From contig CALDNB010000003.1 of NCBI GenBank assembly GCA_937914775.1, forward strand, positions 1 to 6,183: a stretch of DNA of 6,183 nt, in the 5' to 3' direction. Both the position numbers and the translations under genes were made by a program. The stretch is from an uncultured Clostridia bacterium (lineage in GTDB: Bacteria > Bacillota > Clostridia > Monoglobales > Firm-18). Shown piece by piece: positions 1-4,761 of this stretch; positions within the stretch are counted from its first letter, which is position 1; every line of letters begins with the position of its first letter. Under the pieces are notes generated by a model. The model did no database searches, was not told the origin of the DNA, and saw only the letters and a program-made list of their open reading frames with translations.

Positions 1-945
1 CCTAACGGACTTTTGATTACAAAAAAACGAGTGCCGATTGGCGTAATCGGAATTATTTACGAGGCAAGACCTAATGTTACCTCAGATGCATCTGCGTTGT
101 GCTTAAAATCAGGTAATGTTGCCTTTTTACGAGGCGGTAGTGAGGCAATAATGTCTAACCGTGCCATCGTTAAAGTTTTAAGTGAAAGTGCGAAAGAATC
201 TGGTCTTCCTGACGGGGTAATTAATCTTGTTTGCGATGTTTCAAGAGAAACTGCAAATAAAATGATGAAACTAAATGAATATATTGACGTACTTATTCCC
301 CGTGGCGGAAAAGGGCTTATTAAGACGGTTGTTGAAAATTCAACTGTTCCTGTTATTGAAACTGGCAGCGGTGTTTGTCACACTTACGTTTCAAAATCTG
401 CAGACTTAAAAATGGCAGAAAATATTGTAATTAATGCAAAAGTAAGCAGACCGTCTGTTTGCAATGCAATGGAAACTTTGCTTATAGACAAAGAAATAGC
501 AAATGAATTTTTGCCTTTAATTAAAGAAAAATTAATTGATTTGAATGTAGAAGTAAGAGGTTGTGAAAAATGTCTATTGATATGTCCTGATTTGGTTTCG
601 GCAACAGATGAGGACTGGAGTACTGAATACAACGATTATATTTTGTCAGTAAAAATAGTTGACGGAGTTGACGAGGCAATTTCACATATTTCAAGATACA
701 GTACAAAACATTCCGAGGCAATAATTACAACTGACGTGATGGAAGCAGATAAGTTTACAAGTTACATTGACAGTGCTGCAGTTTATGTTAACGCTTCCAC
801 AAGATTTACAGACGGAAACGAATTTGGATTAGGTGCAGAAATAGGAATAAGCACACAAAAAATTCATGCAAGAGGACCTATGGGACTAAATGAACTTACA
901 TCTATTAAATATGTAGTTAAAGGTAACGGTCAGATAAGGGAGTAG
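1..945 (+). CDS. proA: Gamma-glutamyl phosphate reductase (5' truncated by window edge)
   Basis: Catalyses the NADPH-dependent reduction of gamma-glutamyl phosphate to glutamate-5-semialdehyde, the second step of proline synthesis, in the cytoplasm. The frame is open from base 1, and the residues before the first possible start (PNGLL) already match the family, so the gene begins outside the window. About 314 residues remain of a usual 415-420. Family blocks in order are GVIGIIYEARPNVT, LRGGSEA, GLPDGVINLV, IPRGGKGLI, PVIETGSGVCH, RPSVCNAMETLL with the catalytic cysteine codon at 460-462, HSEAIIT, and the C-terminal FGLGAEIGIST and ARGPMGLNELT. The chain looks intact to its TAG stop at 943-945. 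proB is the usual upstream partner but is not visible. The stop lies 3 bp before rqcP, in the same frame. Identification is very secure. Confidence 0.97.
   Translation, partial: PNGLLITKKRVPIGVIGIIYEARPNVTSDASALCLKSGNVAFLRGGSEAIMSNRAIVKVLSESAKESGLPDGVINLVCDVSRETANKMMKLNEYIDVLIPRGGKGLIKTVVENSTVPVIETGSGVCHTYVSKSADLKMAENIVINAKVSRPSVCNAMETLLIDKEIANEFLPLIKEKLIDLNVEVRGCEKCLLICPDLVSATDEDWSTEYNDYILSVKIVDGVDEAISHISRYSTKHSEAIITTDVMEADKFTSYIDSAAVYVNASTRFTDGNEFGLGAEIGISTQKIHARGPMGLNELTSIKYVVKGNGQIRE
936..942 (+). promoter_or_regulatory. Ribosome binding site of rqcP inside the end of proA
   Basis: AAGGGAG lies 6 bases before the ATG at 949 and within the last codons of proA. It fixes the rqcP start and implies translational coupling of the two genes. 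Confidence 0.8.
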
Positions 946-948
946 CAA

Positions 949-1188
949 ATGAGATTAGATAAATTTTTAAAAGTTTCAAGAATTATAAAAAGAAGAACAG
1001 TTGCAAACGAGGCTTGTGACCAGGGAAGAGTTTCGCTGAATCAGAAACCTGCAAAAGCATCTGCAGAAGTTAAGGTTGGCGATGTAATAGAAATCAGATT
1101 TGGTGAAAGAATATTTAAAGCAGAGATTTTAAACATTGCAGAACACGTTCTTAAAAACGATGCTGCTGAAATGTATAAAGTATTATAA
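949..1188 (+). CDS. rqcP: RqcP/YabO-type S4-domain RNA-binding protein
   Basis: A 79-residue protein made almost wholly of an S4 RNA-binding fold. It opens with MRLDKFLKVSRIIKRRT and continues with the conserved ADQGR-like element (CDQGRVSLN), then PAKAS and VKVGDVIEIRFG, the order found in Bacillus subtilis YabO, now called RqcP. In the known system RqcP binds stalled 50S subunits with peptidyl-tRNA and works with RqcH to add C-terminal alanine tails that mark stalled chains for degradation. The C-terminus (AAEMYKVL) also matches that family, though it is a few residues shorter than in Bacillus. The gene follows proA with a 3-bp gap, so it is probably co-transcribed; rubredoxin follows 14 bp later. 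Other small S4 proteins (Hsp15, YaaA-like) are less good matches. Confidence 0.9.
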   Translation: MRLDKFLKVSRIIKRRTVANEACDQGRVSLNQKPAKASAEVKVGDVIEIRFGERIFKAEILNIAEHVLKNDAAEMYKVL

Positions 1189-1202
1189 AAGGAGGAAGTA
1201 AA

Positions 1203-1361
1203 ATGAAATACCAGTGTGATGTATGCGGTTATGTTTATGACGAAGCAAAAGGTGATCCCGAAAACGGTATTGCTCCAGGCACAAAATGGGAAGATGTACC
1301 AGAGGATTATGTATGCCCTATTTGCGGAGTAGGTAAAGACAACTTCTCAGAAGCAGAATAA
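1203..1361 (+). CDS. Rubredoxin (52 aa)
   Basis: A small cytoplasmic electron carrier with one iron bound by four cysteines. The translation reads MKYQCDVCGYVYDEAKGDPE at its start, with the first metal knuckle C-x2-C at residues 5-8 and the second, CPICG, at residues 38-41. Between them lies the usual PGTKWEDVPEDYVC block, with the core Trp and the Tyr/Val before the second knuckle. Length is typical (52-54 residues). A strong AAGGAGG ribosome site at 1189-1195 sits 7 bases before the ATG. In anaerobes rubredoxins pass electrons to rubrerythrin, superoxide reductase or flavodiiron proteins for oxygen and peroxide removal; none of those is in view, so the partner is unknown. It is the last gene of the proA-rqcP operon and is followed directly by a terminator. 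Confidence 0.96.
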   Translation: MKYQCDVCGYVYDEAKGDPENGIAPGTKWEDVPEDYVCPICGVGKDNFSEAE

Positions 1362-1392
1362 CAAAAAAGATGGCTATGCCATCTTTTTTGTT
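1360..1392. terminator. Bidirectional intrinsic terminator between convergent units
   Basis: A perfect 15-bp stem (1360-1374 with 1378-1392) with a 3-base TAT loop. The core is GATGGC/GCCATC. It is flanked by A6 on the left and T6 on the right, so each strand presents a U-tract after a stem. It ends the proA-rqcP-rubredoxin operon and, on the other strand, the gene whose stop is at 1406. Confidence 0.9.
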
Positions 1393-1405
1393 GTAAATTA
1401 TTAAT

Positions 1406-1966
1406 TTACGCATCATAAAAGTAATAATACCAGTTATCCCTAAGTTTTTCTAAAGTGTCGCCAGGAAAAACGAAATATGGTTCTTCTCCTGTAAAATATA
1501 AAATTCCAACACTGTTTCTGAATAGTTTTCTGTTAGTGAAATATACCCAGTCTTTCCCGAAACTTATATATTCAAAATCGAGTTTTTTCATAATTTCACT
1601 TGCTTTGCTGTCGTTAATTCTTTTGATATCATCTTTTTCGATTTTTATACCTTTTTTTGTACGAAGCCATAACCCATGTTTTAAATTGGCGTATTTTTTT
1701 GTTCCAGAACCGTTCGTCATTGCATCAAAAAAACTTTCAATATATAAAGATTCGTCTTTATTATTTGATATATTTAACGCAGTTAAATCCTTTGCACAAT
1801 CTGAAAAAGTCGTAAAGTTCTCGTTAAATAATTGGATAAGTGCTTCATCGCCAATGTAATCCAGACCAAACATATTGATTACTGCACTGCGAAGTAATAA
1901 AAAGGAAGTTGCAAGTAACAACACAATTATTAATAATACTAATAATACTACCTTCAATATTTTCAT
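1406..1966 (-). CDS. Membrane-anchored protein of unknown family, candidate immunity protein
   Basis: A 186-residue protein I do not recognise. Residues 2-5 carry two lysines, residues 6-25 form one strongly hydrophobic helix (runs of Leu, Val, Ile), and there is no lipobox cysteine. It is therefore probably a signal-anchor protein with the rest outside the membrane. The soluble part has helical charged stretches (about 40-65 and 105-130) and an aromatic C-terminus with NWYYYFYDA. The ATG at 1964-1966 has an AGAGGTG ribosome site (1972-1978), spacing 5. The gene starts 18 bp after the TAA (1985-1987) that ends the open frame of the toxin-like gene, on the same strand, and shares its transcription unit. 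That position is where immunity genes sit in polymorphic toxin loci, so an immunity role is inferred, not shown. Its strong start signal suggests it is expressed on its own initiation. Confidence 0.8.
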   Translation of the reverse strand: MKILKVVLLVLLIIVLLLATSFLLLRSAVINMFGLDYIGDEALIQLFNENFTTFSDCAKDLTALNISNNKDESLYIESFFDAMTNGSGTKKYANLKHGLWLRTKKGIKIEKDDIKRINDSKASEIMKKLDFEYISFGKDWVYFTNRKLFRNSVGILYFTGEEPYFVFPGDTLEKLRDNWYYYFYDA

Positions 1967-1984
1967 AAAAACACCTCTTTGTTA

Positions 1985-2275
1985 TTATATCAAATTGTCG
2001 AAAATAAAATCTACGGGCAAATCCATACTACCATAATGTCCTAATTCGTTTGCTTGTTCAATACCTTTTTTAATCCAAAAATGGTCAACTTCACTGTCGC
2101 TATAATAGTTATCTTTTTCAAATTGACTTGGATTATTAGCAACTTTGCCACCTGCTTTATACAATGTTTCGGGACTTAATCCTAAAATTGTTCCGGTATA
2201 TCCGTAGTTTATATTTCCAAAATCCGCGGCGCTTATTATTTGCCCATGATATAAAAAGCAATCTTTATTTGTTAA
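1985..2275 (-). pseudogene. In-frame continuation of the toxin-like gene beyond an internal TAG
   Basis: Downstream of the TAG at 2276-2278 the same frame stays open for 96 codons to a double TAA (1985-1987, then 1982-1984). The peptide starts LTNKDCFLYHGQIISAADFG and holds the block DFGNINYGYTGTILGLSPE, followed by a glycine turn (KAGGK) and a final helix with WIKKGIEQANELGHYG. This is the pattern of the second half of the 'Bacterial toxin 44' domain as I remember it (GN-x-NYG-x-TG, then a gap, then GI), and the first half (FWFGQV...EWDYK) ends the 392-residue product upstream. There is no start codon with a ribosome site of its own. It is therefore either the remnant of a freshly inactivated gene or the tail of a protein made by TAG readthrough. 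Confidence 0.82.
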
Positions 2276-2407
2276 CTAATCCGCGCCTGATACTTTATAA
2301 TCCCATTCTTTTTCCTTATCTACTTGACCAAACCAAAATAAGCCAGCGGTAGCAAGTCTTTCTTTTATAGATTTAATTACTCGCGCGTTGTATATTAACT
2401 GGGCGTT
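1988..2407 (-). other. 'Bacterial toxin 44'-like domain, spanning the TAG
   Basis: The domain is visible only when the frame is read across 2276-2278. On the 5' side are NARVIKSI, FWFGQV and EWDYK; on the 3' side are YHGQIISAADFG, NINYGYTG and the GIEQ helix. The pattern W/F-x-F-x-x-V...G/E-WDYK...DFGN-x-NYG-x-TG is what I recall for PF15607. Assigned from memory; a profile search would settle it. Confidence 0.72.
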
Positions 2408-3454
2408 TGCTTCTTCGGTACAATCCTTTAACTTATAGCCACATTTTCGAACATTTTCTGCAAGATTATGTATTTCATCTCTTGCGTTTTCAGTATCTGC
2501 ATAATACCATCGCTGACTTAAAACATCCATTGCTTTGTAAATTTCTTCAGATATTTCCCCCTTTTTATATAATTCATATTCTGTTGGGATTCTTTCTGAA
2601 ACATCGGGTAATTTATACCACTTTTCCACTCCGCTTTTTCCAACATAAGTATCGGGTTTTGATTTAAAACTTGTTGAACGACCATTTTTGCTATTGCTAT
2701 TTTCGTAAGCATATAAATCAATATAATCTTGCTCAGTCAGTTCGTTATTTAAGACCTTGAATTTGTCATTTGTGATTTTTGGTGTAATATTCTTAAGCGA
2801 CAAATCATCTGCTGCGCCCATTACCGCACTATCGGTCTTGGGTCCAAGTTTTCCATCAACTACTAAAGAATTCCCGTCACTGTCATAGTAATTATATTTG
2901 TTGAGAGTTTTTTGCAAATCTAACACGCTTTTCTTTAGTGTATCACCCTGAATATATTTTTCAAAGGCACCGCGAGTTTTTTCACCTATTACACCATCGA
3001 CTTTAAGTGTTTTGCCATAAAAATCCTTATAACCGAAATCATTTAAAAATTTCTGCATTTTTATAATATCTTCTTTGTCCATACTGATTTTTCGCACTAA
3101 GGATTTTTCTCGTATTGGAGTATAGGCATTGTTGACTGCGGTTTCTAATTCACTGCGTTTCTTGGCTTCTGCTATGTTCTTATTAAAAGAATTTTTTGGT
3201 TTATAATAGTTTACATAAGATGAAATACTATTATCGCTTTTTTCTTTTTCGCCGAGGAATTTGTAAATACTATCTGATTTTTTATTGGTATCAGTTTTGT
3301 AGGAAAAAATGCTGTCTGAATAATAATTTTTACTCATACCAAGAGTTGTATTGTCTTTTGCCCGTTCCTTTTCTAAGTTTCTATAAAAACTTTCATTTTT
3401 CTTTTTTGTTTGTTCTTTGTCATTTATTATATCATACGTATAATTCGTTTTCAA
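2276..3454 (-). CDS. Peptidoglycan-binding toxin-like protein, C-terminal domain cut by TAG
   Basis: A 392-residue product (489 if the TAG were sense). Residues 1-110 are polar, charged and repetitive, with no signal peptide and no membrane segment. Two peptidoglycan-binding (PF01471-type) repeats follow at about 127-169 and 173-213, each with the L-x-x-Q/LQ helix, a GY/YY turn and LKVDGVIGEKT or LVVDGKLGPKT. Residues 230-345 are a charged helical region without a recognised family. From about 350 the start of a 'Bacterial toxin 44'-like domain appears (NARVIKSI, FWFGQV, EWDYK) and is then cut by TAG. The start is TTG at 3452-3454, chosen because AAAGGAGA (3463-3470) lies 8 bases upstream. 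Toxin 44 was proposed as an RNase toxin on computational grounds. With wall-binding repeats here, a cell-wall or envelope target is an equally reasonable inference. Likely a secreted or lysis-released effector paired with the next gene. Confidence 0.85.
   Translation of the reverse strand: MKTNYTYDIINDKEQTKKKNESFYRNLEKERAKDNTTLGMSKNYYSDSIFSYKTDTNKKSDSIYKFLGEKEKSDNSISSYVNYYKPKNSFNKNIAEAKKRSELETAVNNAYTPIREKSLVRKISMDKEDIIKMQKFLNDFGYKDFYGKTLKVDGVIGEKTRGAFEKYIQGDTLKKSVLDLQKTLNKYNYYDSDGNSLVVDGKLGPKTDSAVMGAADDLSLKNITPKITNDKFKVLNNELTEQDYIDLYAYENSNSKNGRSTSFKSKPDTYVGKSGVEKWYKLPDVSERIPTEYELYKKGEISEEIYKAMDVLSQRWYYADTENARDEIHNLAENVRKCGYKLKDCTEEANAQLIYNARVIKSIKERLATAGLFWFGQVDKEKEWDYKVSGAD
2816..2938 (-). 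other. Peptidoglycan-binding repeat 2 (residues ~173-213)
   Basis: Second tandem module: LQKTLNKYNYY, loop DSDGNS, LVVDGKLGPKTDSAV. It aligns with repeat 1 without large gaps and lies only three residues after it. Confidence 0.85.
2948..3076 (-). other. Peptidoglycan-binding repeat 1 (residues ~127-169)
   Basis: Pattern of a PG_binding_1 three-helix module: MQKFLNDFGY, then a short loop, LKVDGVIGEKT and an aromatic helix (AFEKYI). Confidence 0.85.
3203..3394 (-). repeat. Internal protein duplication in the toxin-like N-terminus
   Basis: Two copies of a roughly 25-residue unit about 40 residues apart: ESFYRNLEKERAKDN with NYY at the end (residues 21-45), and DSIYKFLGEKEKSDN with NYY (residues 61-84). 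A half copy (SDSIFSYK) lies between them at 46-53. The shared core is [ED]S[FI]Y[KR]xL, a charged stretch, DN, then YY about eight residues on. Confidence 0.65.
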
Positions 3455-3462
3455 TATAATAA

Positions 3463-3470
3463 TCTCCTTT
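3463..3470 (-). promoter_or_regulatory. Ribosome binding site that sets a TTG start
   Basis: AAAGGAGA on the minus strand, 8 bases before TTG at 3454. No in-frame ATG is near, so this site decides the start of the toxin-like gene. Confidence 0.8.
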
Positions 3471-3487
3471 CAATGAATTTTTTGTTT

Positions 3488-3501
3488 TGTAAGGCCTTAC
3501 A
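3488..3501. promoter_or_regulatory. Perfect 14-bp palindrome, possible operator of the toxin-like unit
   Basis: TGTAAGGCCTTACA is its own reverse complement. It lies between the proposed start of transcription (near 3506, minus strand) and the ribosome site at 3463-3470, where a repressor would block the promoter. With no unpaired loop bases it makes a poor RNA hairpin, so a dimeric protein site is more likely than a terminator. The regulator is unknown. Confidence 0.45.
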
Positions 3502-3512
3502 TTTTTTATATT

Positions 3513-3541
3513 AGCATAATAAATGCGACAGTGCGCGACAA
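3513..3541 (-). promoter_or_regulatory. Candidate sigma-A promoter for the toxin-immunity unit
   Basis: On the minus strand TTGTCG (3536-3541) and TATGCT (3513-3518) are 17 bp apart, each with 4 of 6 consensus bases. Two direct GCGACA hexamers on the plus strand (3525-3530 and 3535-3540) are 10 bp apart and overlap the -35 and the spacer, so a regulator could bind there on one helix face. Moderate support only. Confidence 0.4.
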
Positions 3542-3606
3542 CTTTTAAAATATAAATGATGTTATAAAAATAGGTAAAAAATATGTATTTTTTGAAAAAC
3601 ATTCCT

Positions 3607-3634
3607 TGTATATAAAAATCGGTTATACATAAAA
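3607..3634 (+). promoter_or_regulatory. Possible forespore (sigma-G/F-like) promoter for the spore protein gene
   Basis: TGTATA (3607-3612) resembles a GYATA-type -35, and CATAAAA (3628-3634) resembles a CATNNTA -10, with 15 bp between. The -10 lacks the usual T near its end. The call leans on the expected forespore expression of such genes and is weak on sequence alone. Confidence 0.3.
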
Positions 3635-3681
3635 TAACTTTGCAACACCAATTAATTTTAATTACAAGGAGATGAAAAATA

Positions 3682-3870
3682 ATGGCTAAAAAATCAGTTG
3701 TTCCAGAAGCAAGAGAAGCTTTGAACAGATTTAAAATGGAAGCCGCTTCAGAAGTAGGCGTTAACTTAAAACAAGGTTATAACGGCGATTTAACTTCTAA
3801 ACAAGCAGGTTCAGTCGGCGGCCAGATGGTTAAAAAAATGATTGAACAATATGAAAACGGAATGAAATAA
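3682..3870 (+). CDS. Alpha/beta-type small acid-soluble spore protein
   Basis: A 62-residue DNA-binding protein. Family members coat spore DNA, shift it toward an A-like form and protect it from UV and heat; they are later degraded as an amino-acid store in germination. Signature blocks are EALNRFKMEAASEVGV (residues 12-27), with the Gpr protease site expected after Glu20, and GDLTSKQAGSVGGQMVKKMI (35-54), the strongly conserved DNA-binding half. The ATG at 3682 has AAGGAG at 3666-3671. The residue after the predicted cut is Ala rather than the common Ile or Phe. It is monocistronic: a terminator follows 13 bp after the stop, and the gene upstream is divergent. It shows that the host can sporulate. 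The subtype letter cannot be assigned. Confidence 0.95.
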   Translation: MAKKSVVPEAREALNRFKMEAASEVGVNLKQGYNGDLTSKQAGSVGGQMVKKMIEQYENGMK

Positions 3871-3883
3871 CTGCATTCATTTT

Positions 3884-3919
3884 AAATAAGACTTGCATTT
3901 TTGCAAGTCTTATTTTTTT
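3884..3919 (+). terminator. Intrinsic terminator of the spore protein gene
   Basis: A 14-bp perfect stem (3884-3897 with 3902-3915), core AAGACTTGCA, with a TTTT loop and a run of seven T at 3913-3919. Confidence 0.92.
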
Positions 3920-3966
3920 GCATAAATAAAATAATTTTTCATAAAAATATTTGTGAGGTGATTATT

Positions 3967-4431
3967 ATGTGGAATAAAATCAAACACTATGTAATCTTTA
4001 TTGCTATTGCTTTGGGTGTAGGAGGTTTGTCTGCACTTCTAACTATGGGCAATATGGATATTTATGAGGAAATTGCACGGCCAAAACTTGCTCCGCCCGG
4101 GTTTTTGTTCCCGATTGTATGGACCATTCTGTTTATACTTATGGGTATAAGCAGTGCAAGAATTTACAAGTCAGAGGACAGCAGAAAGAATGAGGCATTG
4201 TTTGTTTACTTCCTGCAGTTGGGAGTAAACTTTTTCTGGAGTATATTCTTCTTTAATTTACAGGCGTTTTTACTGTCATTTATCTGGATAATAATTTTAT
4301 GGTTACTGATTATTTATATGATAATTTTGTTTTACAGAATTGACAAACCTGCAGGTCTTTTGCAGATACCTTATTTAGTCTGGGTTACCTTTGCGACTTA
4401 TCTGACATATATGATATATATAATGAACTAA
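3967..4431 (+). CDS. TspO/MBR family membrane protein
   Basis: A 154-residue integral membrane protein with five hydrophobic helices at about 6-26, 46-66, 77-97, 100-122 and 129-152. Family marks are RPKLAPPGFLFPIVWTILF (39-56, usually KPxxxPPGWxFxxVWTxLY), MG soon after, QLGVNFFWSIFFF (84-96) and a final WVTFATYLTYMI (139-150). The start is ATG 3967, with GAGGTG at 3955-3960; an upstream in-frame start near 3901 lies in the preceding terminator and is rejected. Bacterial TspO proteins bind porphyrins and other tetrapyrroles and have been tied to stress and tetrapyrrole handling, but a definite physiological role is not established. The tryptophan content is modest for a group called tryptophan-rich. 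It appears monocistronic between two terminators. Confidence 0.93.
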   Translation: MWNKIKHYVIFIAIALGVGGLSALLTMGNMDIYEEIARPKLAPPGFLFPIVWTILFILMGISSARIYKSEDSRKNEALFVYFLQLGVNFFWSIFFFNLQAFLLSFIWIIILWLLIIYMIILFYRIDKPAGLLQIPYLVWVTFATYLTYMIYIMN

Positions 4432-4454
4432 AAGCCATTAAAAATGGCTTTTTT
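4430..4454 (+). terminator. Intrinsic terminator of the tspO-like gene
   Basis: Stem AAAAGCCATT (4430-4439) with AATGGCTTTT (4443-4452), AAA loop, and six T from 4449. The stem begins inside the TAA stop codon. Confidence 0.88.
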
Positions 4455-4455
4455 G

Positions 4456-4484
4456 TTGATTTTTTATGTTACTTATGATAAAAT
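4456..4484 (+). promoter_or_regulatory. Candidate sigma-A promoter for the serine hydrolase-ispF unit
   Basis: TTGATT (4456-4461) and TAAAAT (4479-4484) are 17 bp apart, with TG one base before the -10 (extended -10). It lies just after the previous terminator, as a new unit needs. Transcription from near 4491 would leave only a short leader before the ATG at 4504, which is the main doubt. Confidence 0.5.
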
Positions 4485-4503
4485 GACTGTCGAGGTGAAA
4501 TTT

Positions 4504-4761
4504 ATGGATTTTACTAATTTAAAAAACTTTATGGACCATCTTACTTCGTGGCGTGTGCCGGGTAATATTGTGTATGTTTTTAAGGATAACAAAAAGGTTT
4601 TTGAATACTGTTCGGGATACGATAATGTTGATTTAAAAACACCTATGACTTTTGACAAAACCTTTTATATGTATTCCTGTACGAAGATTATAACCACACT
4701 TTGTGCTATGCAATTATACGAAAAAGGAAAGTTTTTAGTATCCGACCCTCTTTATGATTAA
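4504..4761 (+). pseudogene. Serine hydrolase (beta-lactamase family), 5' part before a frameshift
   Basis: The N-terminal 85 residues of a class C beta-lactamase-like serine hydrolase (Beta-lactamase/PF00144 group; includes esterases, D-amino-acid peptidases and wall enzymes). The nucleophile motif S-x-x-K is SCTK at residues 58-61 (codon 58 at 4675-4677), preceded by the usual TFYMYS context and followed by the helix LCAMQLYEKGKF and the DP turn. The start is ATG 4504, with GAGGT at 4492-4496; an earlier in-frame ATG at 4444 overlaps the upstream terminator. The frame ends in TAA just after DPLYD, where relatives continue with a short loop and PEFKNM. The rest of the protein lies one frame over. 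No signal peptide is visible, so the ancestral enzyme was probably cytoplasmic. The 5' piece alone cannot form the active site. Confidence 0.85.

Noticed and set aside
1455..1859. 134-residue open frame on the plus strand opposite the candidate immunity gene
   Set aside because: No ribosome site, no family resemblance, and it lies wholly inside the minus-strand gene, which has a clear start signal and a membrane anchor. It is a frame shadow.
2164..2352. 62-residue plus-strand open frame across the TAG region
   Set aside because: Composition is that of the antisense of the toxin-like frame. No start signal and no recognisable family.
3196..3459. 87-residue plus-strand frame rich in Tyr, Phe and Cys, opposite the toxin-like N-terminus
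   Set aside because: The aromatic and cysteine richness is the antisense of Lys/Glu/Asn codons. No ribosome site.
3576..3593. AT-only inverted repeat (8-bp arms, 2-base centre) between the divergent toxin-like and spore genes
   Set aside because: Made only of A/T runs apart from the TG centre, so expected by chance in such DNA. No gene upstream needs a terminator here.
3901..3966. Longer start for the TspO protein (22 extra residues)
   Set aside because: The extension begins within the terminator stem of the spore protein gene. ATG 3967 has a good GAGGTG site and matches the family N-terminus.
4739..4761. Programmed ribosomal frameshift in the serine hydrolase
   Set aside because: There is no known slippery heptamer or stimulating structure that I can see, such enzymes are not known to use frameshifting, and a shift here would leave extra residues between DP and PEF. 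An insertion explains the sequence better.
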